Assembly (NCBI GenBank): GCA_903813345.2
Contig: CAIIXF020000005.1
Location: 18,913,375-18,977,374, forward strand
Origin: Owenia fusiformis
Lineage: Eukaryota > Annelida > Polychaeta > Sabellida > Oweniidae
Length of the DNA stretch: 64,000 nt
Direction: 5' to 3'
Of this stretch, positions 45,820 to 57,784 are shown one piece after another. The first letter of the stretch is position 1; the number at the start of each line of letters is the position of its first letter. The translations under genes and the position numbers were made by a program. The notes beneath the pieces are model-generated. The model was not told the DNA's origin. It saw only the letters and a program-made list of their open reading frames with translations, and ran no database searches.

Positions 45820-48800
45820 CTATCCTTGTTGTCGTTCAAAATAATGAACGCCTCTATTTGGACAAGGTCTCTGCAGAGTGGCATTAGATGAATTCTTCTT
45901 GGATAAGCGACATTCATTTTTTGCACGTTCAAACTCAAATGAGAGGCAAACAAATGAGTTTTCAGCATAGCACTTCACCTTGCAGCTTTGGTAACATTGG
46001 GCATTTTCAACAATCGCGTCATCGTTTCCTTGTATGCATGTATTGTACTTATCGGTCCATGGCCCTCCTGCAAAAGTACAATCATACAGTGTATATTTAT
46101 TTTTGTTAGAACCCTCATTTGAACTTGATGTTAAATGATAATTGTAGGCTCTTATTCTGCAGTGTACTAAATGTCCCGTCCCGAAATATTTTTGTCCCGT
46201 GACATCCCTAATAAACAGTGAGATTGTCTTCGATTATAAATTGATAAAGTCATTTTGTTTTGTACCTGTCCTTCTTTCTGTAGAGACATACCCAGGACAT
46301 TCCCTATAGATAGAGTTAAGGTGGTAGGTGCGTGAAAGTTGACATGTTTCTAAACGTTCATTGTAGTCCAAAGCCAGGCATACAAACGATTGCTCTGCCT
46401 TACATGCGTCTTTGCATAACTGAAGACTTGTGATTCCACTGACCATTTTGACATTTGATGGTGTGATGCATTTTTCATTGATAGGGTTAGTCCAGTCTGA
46501 AAATGCAATAAGTTGGTGAAGAGATTCAAATGGTTGGATTTTAAATAGACTGTGCTCGTACACAAATCCTCAATCTAATAAATCAGGAGTACAAATTCTA
46601 AGACATTCCATGTACCAGTATATGAACAGTTTTAGGCATTTTATTACAGTATTTAGATTCATTGATTCATGCATTTTATTTTCCATCTGATATGAAATAG
46701 AAATCTAGTAAAGTTATAGTTTAAAGCAATATTAATATTTCATTTAGAGCCACTCATAAAACTTCTCATGTCTGCCGTAACATGATATCATAATATAAAT
46801 GTACATCTGATCATCTAATGTAGCACCAAGGCATCTTTAAAAATTGAAAAGGCATTTAGACTAGAACTTGGTCTCCTTGATCATCATACCTTCATTGTTG
46901 CCATAGAGACTTCTGATGCCTGCTATGTCATCCGTGTGCAGGTGAAAATCTGGGTTGTATGGAGGTATATAGGGATACATTATTGCTTCTTTGATGTAAC
47001 TGTGACCTAGGCCCAGAGCATGTCCTATTTCATGAACAGCAACATTTAGTAGATTCCTGCCTGGAACAGTTGTTTATAATTTGCTCATAATTATATTACT
47101 CCCCCCTGTTTTATTATGTCACATAGTGACATACTAAGTATTACTATAGTCTCCAACTTTGTTGTGTTGGAGGCGTGTTCAGCATCTTTAACAAATGGCA
47201 GGAAGTGACATGTTAATTCCTTGTCTTCAAATTGAAATGATGGCTTCTGAAAGGATTACACTTGCTATGGTAGATGGCCAAAATTCATCAGAAATTGATC
47301 AGAATTCAGGATTCTGCAAATCTTTGGACCAAGACAAATCAAATTCTGTCTGCATTCTATGGAAATAAAACATTGGGGGATATCTACTATGTATAATCAA
47401 AGATTGAAGGAGAGGCAAGCCAGGCTTATTTGCTTCTTTGATTGTTTCTTTTTCATTTTAAATATAGATGAATGTTGTACCTGATCGGGACTCTATAGTC
47501 CAGTTTTCATCTTCATCAAAATGTATGCGGCCATCTCTGGGGTAAAAAGCATGTGCTAAGATATTGCCAGGCCCATCAAAAGGTGGATCAGTGAGTTTGT
47601 TGCCATGTACACCTGCAGCAAATCTTATATTCAGATCAGCATCTAGAGAGTTTATCTGGTTGAATCGTAAACTAGTAACATCACTCCATATCTGCAAACA
47701 TACTAAGCCTCAAAATCAGGAAAAATATTATTTTGTCACGATTAAGAATTGATGACTAATAGTTGTAGCTCATATTTTAGAAACATAAATTCATTGTGTA
47801 GATCTCAGTGGTTGATATCTGTAACAAACTGTTAATGTTACACTTTTGAAGCCAATAGCATGTAAACATTTGCTCATGTTATTTCTCTGTTTTTCTTTGA
47901 TATAATATACAAACAATTACAGTATATATAATATATTTTGGATCTGTAAAACAGTGAGAACTATATATTTTGTGAAAAATCAATCATATTTTTGTGCTTA
48001 GGTACCAATCAGATATGTTTAGGTGTTTATTTACATTTATTTTACCTTGAAACTTTTTGTAAGGACCAGCTCCACAATATTTCTTGGCAAATCAGGAGAA
48101 TAGTTGACAAAATTGTAAGAAATTCTTTTATGATTCCATTTGAGACCTGAAACCAATAACAAAATATTCAATAAAATGGAGAATAATGTACTTAAGTATA
48201 TGAGTGTTGTAAACCATGATCAATAATGCTAAATGGTGAGAAATTCAAATATTTGAAAACTAAAATACTTTTTTTTATCAATAGTCAACTTTTCGGAAAA
48301 ATCTCTGAACAATGTTCAAATCAAGAAAAAATGCAATTGTCCTCTCCACATAGAATTTTTTATGATGATGCCTGTCTTTTTCAGTTAAGTAAATAAGATT
48401 TCCATGTCATTTTATTGTGCATAAAAGTAAATCCTTGTATGTTGTAAGAACAATTAAAAGATAAAACTGCATTTCATCAAATAATTTTGAAAACTAAAAT
48501 ACGGCGTTATTAAAAATGATGTATTTACGGGTAGTTCTAAAGTTGGCTGTGACTTGTATATCTGGCACACCACATCTTTGTTGGTTCATCATCTCCATGG
48601 TTCCTTCATCAATGACACCTGTAAAATTATTGTATAATTTCTGTGATAACTTTGTCAATCAATTCTTGTTTTATTTGTTCAGTTTATTGAATCATAATTT
48701 CAAAGTTTGTTTCTATAATTTAATTTAATAACTCCTTAAAGTCCCAGAATTATATTCCAATTCAATATCTAAAACATTCCTTTTAATCATAAAATCAATG

Positions 48801-51522
48801 AACAATTTATAAAATTTCTATGCATTGTTTCAAACAGATTTAAGAGTCTGGAATTCATAATCTAGTGTCATAGCCTCTAAAAAGTATAAATAATATACAG
48901 GGTGGTAAAAAAAAACAGCAACCCTGTATTTTCCTTATATCTGTCATTTTAAGAAATTACTCCCTGATATTTTACACACTTGTACATCATTCAATTTTCT
49001 GTCAGCCTACCATATTTCAAGACCATCAGATTAAAAGTCACAATGTTACAGCACTTTGAACAACATGCCCCAGGTGTGGCAATCATCACGCTTAGGCAAA
49101 CCTGCACAAGTTGTCTAGCCTGAATGACAATTATGATCTTCTTTTTGACGTCTATTATTATCCTGAGGTCATTTTTGTGCATTTTATCTTTGGCATAGCC
49201 CACAGGTGGAAGTCAGGTATGAAGATTTTGGATGACTGGTGCAGGTTTGCCCAAAGTGCAATATTGGACCCTGGAGCATGTTGTTTAAAGTGCTGTAACA
49301 TTAATTACTATCAATCTGATGGCCATGAAATATTGTTGGCTGGTAGGAGATTGAATGATGTACACATGTACAGGGAGTACTTTTCTAAGATATGAGGCAA
49401 ATAGCGGCAGGGTTGCCATTTTATTTGACCACCCTGTACATACAAAATTGAATAGTTTCTGTTGTTGTTTTTTGATTTTTGATTTGAGCAAAATATAATA
49501 CAACTAAGTAGTTACCTGTCTGTGGAAGATGGGTAAAACATTGGAAGTGCAATATTGAATCTCTTTGGGACTTTCCTGGTACCATATAACCATTTTTCTC
49601 AAGGTATGTCTAAAATTAGAAATTCATACAGATCCCGAAATATGCAACAACAAAAAAAAAATAACAAGCTACCGACCTCGAACAATCTACCATTCAAGTG
49701 GAAGAAAATGAAACTGGGAAATAAAGTTCATGAAACTCCAAATTATATAAGGCCTTTAAAATGTTAGAATTCAATCCGTACCAATGGTTCATTTTTAGTT
49801 CGATCGTAATTTAGGTTTCCAAGAAAACCATTGTCTACTTTTTGACGAACAATGACTTGCAACCAAATATGTAGTTCCGAAAACGGATCTTGATAAGTTA
49901 TAGCTTTTATCTTCACATATACATCACACCCGGTGATCGTGAATATGGGACGGAGGGGGGGAGCAGGCAATTTCTGCTAGGAAATTCAACAAATCTGGAA
50001 GATTTATTTTTTCAAGAAAAAGTTTACTATTGAATTGCTAAATGGATAGGCACACGGTATGGTAGAATATGTTAGGTTTTCAGGGATTTTTTCTGAAACG
50101 ATACGCACTTAAGGTATGAGATCTATTAAAAAAGGCGCAAGGCCATCAACAGGTACAAATCAACGTTTTGCTATAAATCAAGCAACAATGGTCTGGACGA
50201 CCTGTAATAAATACTTGTAAGTGATGTTATCATAACTAAATTAATGTCATTGCTGAATTTATAAAATAAGTTTCCATATGTGAAATAAAAAATAATCGAA
50301 AATAATGAATTTGGGACGGAGGGGGGGAGGGGACGGAGGGGGGGGAGCAATATGTATATAATACATGATTAGAGATGTTTCGTGACTTTAAGTCCTTTTA
50401 CTCCAAATGTCCCCATTTTTCAGTCTCCAGGGGTATATCATCCAGTTTCTTACTAAGTCAATGAGTTAATTTTTCAAATACAAGAATTCGTGTGAAGTTG
50501 TTTCAATTTATAGAATTATTACTCCCCCCCCTCCGTCCCCTCCCCCCCTCCGTCCCATTTTAATTGTTTTCGATTATTTTTTATTTTACGTATGGAAACT
50601 TATTTTATAAATTCAGCAATGACATTAATTTAGTTATGATAATATCACTTACAAGTATTTATTACAGGTCGTGTAGTCCATTGTTGCTTGATTTATAGCA
50701 AAAACTTTGACTTTTGCACGTTGGTTGCGTTGCGCCTTTTTTAATAGATCTTATATCTTAAAAGAGTATCGGTTGAAAAATAATCCTAGAATACCTAACA
50801 TATTTTATCATACGGTGCGCTTATTCATTTTGCAATTCAATCGTAAACTCTGTCTTGAAAAAATAGTTTTACCAGATTTGTTGAATTTTCTAGCGGAAAT
50901 TGCCTGCTCCCCCCCTCCGTCCCATTTTCACGATCACCGGGTGTGTACATGTATATCTCATTTTAAGAAATCAAAAATGTTTAATTCTGTTAATGTGAAA
51001 CTTTTGTTAATACTATGAATGATAATGACCCTGGGTAAATAGCATGAACCTCACTTAGCGAACACATGATGTAGAATAAAACACCTGCATATTAGAACAC
51101 TTATCTAATCTTACCTCTCAATCGAATGTGAACACATTTTGTCCTAATTTTAATCTGTCATAGGTAAGAGTTACAAAGCAGGTTTTTATTGCTTCATTTT
51201 TCTTAAAAGTCTTTGCAACAAAACAATTTAACCCTGCTGTAGAACAGCTCCCATGTGATGTTCATTTATACAGGTTTTATCGTGTAGCAATATATTTTAA
51301 GTTTTCCCAAAACAAATCACTTGGTCAGTAAGTAAAAAACAGCTATTAGTGATCTGCCAACTACGCTAAATTCAAATTAAAAAGTTCAAAACATTTACTC
51401 ACCATTGCATCTCTATTATTGATGACAGCCGCATCAAGAAAACAAATGCTGCAAAAAACTGAACAAACCAGAACTTTAAGCATGTCTATTCCCATCATCA
51501 TCATCATCATCATCGTCATCAT
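45820..51522 (-). CDS. Secreted matrix metalloproteinase with two PAN/apple-like domains, 8 exons
   Basis: Zinc endopeptidase of the matrixin family, presumably cleaving extracellular matrix or cell-surface proteins. Exons on minus: 51522/51495-51403, 49609-49516, 48618-48529, 48146-48046, 47691-47481, 47060-46890, 46496-46266, 46067-45820; all GT-AG, phases agree, 412 residues from the ATG at 51495. Order: signal peptide ([18 protein letters not shown]), short prodomain, cysteine switch QRCGVPD (about 76-82), catalytic domain ([30 protein letters not shown]), zinc helix [11 protein letters not shown] (about 205-215) with a Met-turn (IMYP), then two cysteine-rich repeats (CKDAC...[10 protein letters not shown]...CQLSR and SCKVKC...FVCLSFEFE...CRLSK) of PAN/apple type. 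There is no hemopexin domain and no RXKR furin site. The PAN assignment rests on pattern recognition. Introns hold several MITEs. Confidence 0.92.
47111..47224 (-). repeat. Copy of the hairpin-ended dispersed repeat, in MMP intron 5
   Basis: Reverse-complement relative of 5475-5590: AAGGAATTAACATGTCAC at one end, GTTGGAGACTATA inside and an ATGTCACTATGTGACAT palindrome at the other end. Confidence 0.6.
48898..49436. mobile_element. 539-bp TA-flanked MITE in MMP intron 2
   Basis: Ends CAGGGTGGTAAAAAAAAAC and (reverse complement of right) CAGGGTGGTCAAATAAAATG, flanked by TA. Inverted arms of about 190 bp include TGTTACAGCACTTTGAACAA and its partner. Non-coding. Confidence 0.82.
49925..50945. 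mobile_element. G-rich foldback DNA transposon, copy B (1021 bp), in MMP intron 1
   Basis: Same element as 16658-17673: ends CACACCCGGTGATCGTGAA, arms of about 415 bp, central loop of about 180 bp, facing GGGACGGAGGGGGGG and CCCCCCCTCCGTCCC tracts. Flanked by a 5-bp duplication TACAT (49920-49924 and 50946-50950). The two copies are highly similar over their full length, so activity is probably recent. Confidence 0.88.
51493..51522 (-). repeat. ATG trinucleotide run at the MMP start codon
   Basis: On the minus strand the MMP frame opens after TGA with ATG ATG ACG and then seven ATG codons, the last being the methionine before GIDMLK. The true start codon is ambiguous and lies inside a microsatellite. 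Confidence 0.8.
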
Positions 51523-52435
51523 TCATTGCCTTGAGAAGTTGGGTGTTAAGCTGGCTCTTTTAGACCTTATATATCATTTCAAGTCGTGCTGAGGAGTGAT
51601 GATGTCATAGATCTTTAGACAGCCTTACACCAGCATAAAATTATCTTGTATTGGTATGTCAAATAAATAACAAATAAAATCATGATGTAATTTTTTGAAG
51701 ATTTTGAAACATCCCTCAAGCTACAAGTCTTTGAATGATAAATATATATATATCGACAAATATTTTCACAAGGCATGCATGTCCCAACTTCCTCATTTCT
51801 GAAAGAAATCATATAAATTTGAAAATGGATAAACCGTCCTTGAATGAATGTGCTCATTTAAATGTATCTCATTTGTAAACAAATATGCCATACAAAAATG
51901 AATGATGTCATTCCCAGGGCTCATCTTTTAGAATTACTTTTCTATAAGAGAAATACTCATCCTTGTTGTCACCTTTTATTCCTTCAATCACGAAATAAAT
52001 TCTATTTGAGAATGTAAATTCCAAATCATGCTTATGAGGTTTGGCATGAAGTAATATATCATGTGGTCCATTAAATCGTGATATGATGCACTGATCTATT
52101 TTTGAGTAGAACTATGAAAGGTGAGAAAATAGTAAGATGATCTATTATATTTAGGAATCTAATTTTCCAATGGAATTCATATTTTGACATTGTATTTATC
52201 ATGAATAGAACTTATGTGGCTTGTTTTATTGATTTTACATTAAATTTTCTAAATAATTTTTCATGCTTTCTTTTTATTAATATTAATCCCCAGATTATCA
52301 ATTAAAGCAAAACAATTGTTTCATGTAGCAAGTACTGAGAGGAAATACTATTTGACACATTAGATGGCTGTAGAAGTACAATAGAAATAATATGTGGATC
52401 ATTTAAGTAGCATGTAACCATTAGAGGTGTCACAG
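51523..52435. other. No recognisable gene (MMP upstream region)
   Basis: AT-rich, no domain-bearing frame seen. It probably includes the MMP promoter, but no clear core element was identified. Confidence 0.35.
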
Positions 52436-52439
52436 ATCA

Positions 52440-52700
52440 GATATTCTTTGTGTTGGGTCGGCCACAAAAAAAGTTTGCGGGTCAGGTAATTATCCCAACG
52501 AACGAAGTTCGGAAGGGATATAGTGAAGCCGTCAGTCCGTCCGTCCGTCTGGAAGATAACTCAAATACTAGTTGACGGATTTTCTTCATATTTAGTGGAA
52601 AGATGTATATTGGTGCATAGTTTTTTCAAGATGGCCGCCACTTTAAAAATGACGGGACTTTTTCGCAAAAATCATAAATTTTTCATTCTAAACCAAAGTA
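52440..52700. repeat. Dispersed repeat with GTCCGTCCGTCC motif
   Basis: Contains AACGAAGTTCGGAAGGGATA followed by CAGTCCGTCCGTCCGTC and AAGATGGCCGCCACTTT, a combination I associate with dispersed repeats of marine invertebrates (recollection, not a search). Boundaries uncertain. Confidence 0.4.
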
Positions 52701-52819
52701 ATTAATATTATTGTTTGAAATTGGTAGTATATTGGTAGTATATTCGCAACATCTATCTATTTCACATATATTCCGTTTTTTCATCCTGACCCCCAGGGGC
52801 CGTGTATGGGGGTCCCGAG

Positions 52820-54620
52820 ACTGCGGCTAATTGTAACCCTGTCGGTTACAATTGGCCGCAATGCGGCTAATTGTAACCCGACTTTGGATATTGCGGCCAA
52901 TTGTAACCCAATCACTAATTGTAACCTAAAGCGGTTAATTGTAATCCAAATTTTGAAAATTTAATTTAATTAAATTGGTATTTATATAGTTTTAGAATCT
53001 GTTAATCTTACAATTGAGTCAGATGTCCAGAAATAAGCCCTTTATCAGTTCATCTTTTCAGAAAAGCAATTAACTTGGTATATTTGTAGAAACACCACAT
53101 CTGAGTGAAAAATGATTTCAGTGTAAGTGATTTGGGATAGTCTTTGTGGATTTTTTGGCCCCTGACCCCCCACCTATCATGCATGTGGGGGGTACATTAT
53201 AAAAACTAATTAAAAATGATTTTAAAGTAATTTTCTTTAAATGATTTCATTTGGTGATTGCTTTGAGTCTTTAAATTGTGTAAAACCCATTTTGAAAGTG
53301 GTGTTTAGAGGGAAAATACATGTTAATTAAATTATCTAGCAATAATTCATGGTTTAAAGGGCCAGATATGTGACATCCAGTACTGTATTTCAAGAATTTG
53401 ATGACTTGAAGTCTTTAAAAAATTCATTGTAATAGAGATTTGGGTGTTTACACAGACAAAATAAATAGCCAAGTAAGCACATGTATTTTTGATAAAAAAG
53501 TATTGAAATTTCAATTTTTAGCTCTTATGGCTCAGGGGTAACCTTATTTTACCTTAATAATTTTTGAAATATGCAATGTATGCATCTCATATGAGCTCTC
53601 AATGGTATATGACATCTTGTTTTGTCATATCATTCCTAATTGGATGTAAGAAATGATTGTAAATTTTAAAATAATTAAATTTACATTTTCGCTTCTGAAG
53701 GGCCAGGGGTAACAATATTTTATCTTAGTAATTTTTAAGATAATGTAATATATGCATCTCATATGAGCTCAAGATGGTGCACATAGTCTTGTGACTGGAC
53801 ATTTCTTAAAAATCTAATTTTTTGCATCTTAAATGAGCTCAAAATGGTGTATATCATCTTTTTTGTCTTATTATTCTTAAAGAGATGTAAAAATGATTGG
53901 AAATTGGAAAAATGACATTTTCAAAGTAGCATGTGATGGTTTAGGGATATTTTACCATAATGACTTTCAAGATAGGCTTATACGTATGTCTCATTAAAAT
54001 GAGCTCAGAATAGTGGATTTAGTCTTGTTTTGTCATATTGTTCCTACAAAAAAATTCTGTGTCAATATCCATTTATTCCTTTCAAGAACAATGGAAGAAT
54101 AATTTCTAAGATATGAAAATGTTTGATAGTCCAGTTTGTACTGAGTAGTAGCATTGTTGGATTCCATTTACATGTACAATCATTTGAGAATATTATACAA
54201 ATCTATAAAACATAATCAAAAAGTTCAAGATTGATTGATTCTGACAGTCTTCCCTACGGCTGCATAGCCCAGAGGAAATCAGATCTGCTTTCAAACATTC
54301 CTCAACACTCCTTACAGGAACATCTAAAAAAAATGATGGTACCACCATCCAGGTCTCCAACTCAATTGATTTAGAAATTAATTGAGAAATCATTAAATAC
54401 CACTTCTTAATTGGGTTTTACACAATTTAAAGGCCAAAAGCAATCACCAAATAAAGTCATTAAAAAATACTTTAAAACCAATTTTAATTAGTTTTTTTAT
54501 AATTTAAGACAGAAAATTAAATTTTTTAAATTTGGATTACAATTTAATCGCTTTAGATTTCAATCAATGATTGTGTTACCATTGACCGCAATATCCACAG
54601 TAGGGCTTGGACCGTGCCAT
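52820..54620. mobile_element. Large inverted-repeat element (about 1.7-1.8 kb)
   Basis: Outer arms: GGATATTGCGGCCAATTGTA onward to about 53300, matched in reverse complement at 54410-54600 (for example TTTGGTGATTGCTTT / AAAGCAATCACCAAA). The left end repeats GGCTAATTGTAACCC several times. The interior has three to four degenerate tandem units of about 150 bp around TATGCATCTCATATGAGCTC (53560-54060). A 66-codon minus-strand frame (54193-54393) in the loop is unrecognised. Confidence 0.65.
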
Positions 54621-55439
54621 AGACTTGAGATATGGGATCAGACCATCATAAGATGATTCCATATTATTCTCCAGTAAAACCATTGTAAATATTCACAAAT
54701 AAATGAAAAATTGCAATACAGGGTAAACCTAGTGTTATCAATAGCCATTTGTAAGTAAAACAAACATATCAAAAATCTAGAAAAATCTAACTTGTGGAAA
54801 ACCTTAAAATCACCATTTATACTCCCTGGGGTAATTTTATGAGGGGGTACTAGGATAAACATTAATAATTTCTGTTATATAACTCCAATCACAATAAGGC
54901 TGGTTTAATATAATAAGGTTTTATTTATTTGCTATAAGATTTTAAACTTGATTACATACGAGGCATGTGTCCTGTCATTTATAAGTGATTAGAGATCACA
55001 ACTTAATTGCTCCAAATCTTATATTTCAGGTAAATCTGAAGCTTTCTATAATAACAAATGTTTCAATTTCTCTTCAAATGATTTAAAAAAAGATTAAGTT
55101 ACCCTAAAAACATATTTGGGGATTGTTTAATAAGATAACACGATTAATATGATGAGTTATATGATATCTTCAACTCTGGACTCTATTCTATTAGGTGACT
55201 ACCACTCTATCTACTCAAAAGTGGGTGTGGCACTTTTTGATGATTATTTCCCAAAAATGTCATTTTACAGAATCAGTCACAGTTTTATTTATAGGGCTCA
55301 TGGAAACTGATGTTATTCTTTAATATGGTGAGTGTCAAGGGGTTGCCATAGTAACAGGGCATAATAAACGCAAATAGTGTAGTATAGTGCATATTTTCTG
55401 AGAACACTCATTTTATAACATGAAATATGTATATGATGT

Positions 55440-56110
55440 GCCTTAGATAGGTACAGCCTCTTCACTAGTCTAAAATGGTACAGCTTCCAGATGTAACATG
55501 GGATCAGTCTCCAGAGTCTTAAGATGATACAACCTTCAGATCCTATGATTGCTCTGGCATTCAGAGCCTAAGATAAATACAGCCTCCACGAGTCTAAGAT
55601 GATACAGCCTCCAGACCCTTAGATGGTACAGCCTCCAATTATAACATGGGATCAGTTTCCAGAGTCTAAGATGGTACAGCCTTCAGAGCCTAAGATGGTT
55701 TAGCCTCCAGAGTGGAAAATGGTATAGTCTATGAGTAATATTAACAATCATAGTCTAATATGGCTTCAGCCTCAAGAGTTTAATGGTCTACTTCTATGAT
55801 GGCTACAACCTCCAATTCCAAGAGGCTAAGATGGCCCAGTCTCTATAATCTAAAATTGATACAGCCTACAGAGTCTCATATGGTACAACCTCCAGAGTAT
55901 CATATGGACTCAGCCTCCAGAGTCAAAGATGGTACAGCCACCACAGTATATTATGAATTCAGCCTTCAGAGACCAATATGGTGTGACTTCAGAGTATTAT
56001 ATGGATTCATCCTCCAGAGTCTACAATTGGTATAGCCTCCAAGAGTCTAAGATGGTATAGCCTCCAGAGTCTACAATAGGTATAGCTTCCAGAGTCAAAG
56101 ATGGTATAGC
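55440..56110. repeat. Irregular minisatellite, CAGCCTCCAGAGTCTAAGAT type
   Basis: About 25 degenerate copies of a roughly 24-bp motif, GATGGTACAGCCTCCAGAGT, with spacing variants. Non-coding in appearance. The array ends directly against the LINE fragment at 56130. Confidence 0.8.
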
Positions 56111-56129
56111 CTCCAGATCCTATGATGAG

Positions 56130-56495
56130 TTCTGGCAACAGGCTTCAAGAACCTTCACTAGTAATCACCTTTTTAAATGGAAAATTGAAGGAGTTACCTC
56201 AAAGAATTATTCATATTGTAACGAGGAAGATTCATTTGCACACTTTTTCATTTCATGCAAAAGAGTAAAGCTTTTATGGAATGAAGTAGAATGCAAATTA
56301 AATGCTAGATTTGGGCACAGACTTAGACTAGGACACAAACACATCTTATTCAAATATGAATGTAAAAAGGAAGAAGACTATATCAATTATATTATTGCTA
56401 TTGCAAAAAATTATATAAGTCAGTACAAATATGGGGATCATCCCAATTTGTTGTGCTTGTTTGATCAATATCACAATATTTTCTTTCTTTTTTGA
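56130..56495 (+). mobile_element. LINE 3' end (L1/Tx1-like ORF2 C-terminus)
   Basis: Open frame of 121 codons to TGA: FWQQASRTFTSNHLFKWKIE, then YCNEEDSFAHFFISC (C...H...C zinc-knuckle pattern), LLWNEVE, and YKYGDHPNL near the end. Same family as the minus-strand remnant at 5021-5397. The upstream part of ORF2 is absent. Confidence 0.7.
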
Positions 56496-57780
56496 CTGCT
56501 CTAGGACCTGTGACATGGGTTGTCATGGTTATAGAACACTGAATATTAAATATTGATAACACATTGAATTTTATTTTGTGTATATATAATTATTAGAGCA
56601 TCATCCTGTGAGACAATGAGCCAGATTCATTAATGTTTACAATAGTTGGAGCACTTTTCATCTTACTTAATGATCACCTTGTACTGTATGCTATTGTTGT
56701 TTGGTAATATTTTAACAATATTTTTGTTTGTTTGCAGGAGTGAATATAACTGGATGCCCATCTTTTAACAGAAGGTGACAGTAAATTATGCAAAATGTGC
56801 TAGATGACTTTCAATGGGTGGCAATGTTGAACTGAAACACTATTTTAGATTGTTAATTCATATAAACTTTCAGAATAATGATGAATTTAAATCTAAGTTA
56901 AAGGATTGTATTCCTGTTCAAAAACATGCCTTTCATACCAGTCATCAAACACATTATTATTGATCAATAAGTTACTTGCATGCAGCTTATGTTTTGATGT
57001 TTTTATAGATAAGCAACAAGGACTTTTTAAATAGGCTTTCTTGACTAAAAGCTATGAGGACATTGCATTTTGTGATCCATGATATCTTTCTCACACCATT
57101 TTCACAATATTTTTTCACAATATTTTGTGAACATAAGTCTAGTGTTTAGACTGTCCAGAGATTAACATTCTACAAGATCTAGCCTCATAACTTATAAAAA
57201 TGAATGATTTAATAGAAGTTCCTTTCATGGCAGTGAAAACAAGGTAACTTTTTTGTATTAATTTTATATCATTTGTAACTTAAAAAATTACAAATGTACT
57301 TACATAAGTTTACATAAGGCTTTAGTTACCAAGTTTCTGTTTACATATGTTTAATGTTAAAGTTCAGTTGTCTATATCACCACTGATGACCATGGTGTAT
57401 GGCTTTGTGACAACAGGTAAGAACTGATGTTAAAAATGAATCAATGTTTTACTGATTCTGATTACATAGCATGGATATTTTCAGTGAACATATGATTCAT
57501 TTTCTACTGCTAAAGGCAGAATCAGATCTAGTAGAGGCACTCTCGGAGTACTGACTTGACAAAAATTCTAGAGTGTACTGTATGTATTTGAGGAAAACTA
57601 AAGATTTTTTTATTACAATATTATAATGCATCTATAGAAAATGAACACAATACAAATTTTGAAGTTAAAATGATATGAGCCTATTTACTTGCATTCTAAA
57701 ATTGAAATTTTGAAAATGTTGCTTGCTTGATCTGATTTTGCCTTTATCAATGACAGTTGAGACACAGCGGACCCTACAGA
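56496..57780. other. No recognisable gene
   Basis: AT-rich sequence following the LINE end. No conserved frame or clear repeat structure seen. Confidence 0.35.
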
Positions 57781-57784
57781 CAAC

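Noticed and set aside
54193-54393. 66-codon minus-strand frame in the loop of the large inverted-repeat element
   Set aside because: Looks protein-like in places (CLKADLISSGLCSRREDC) but has no splice context or recognised family, so not called as a gene.
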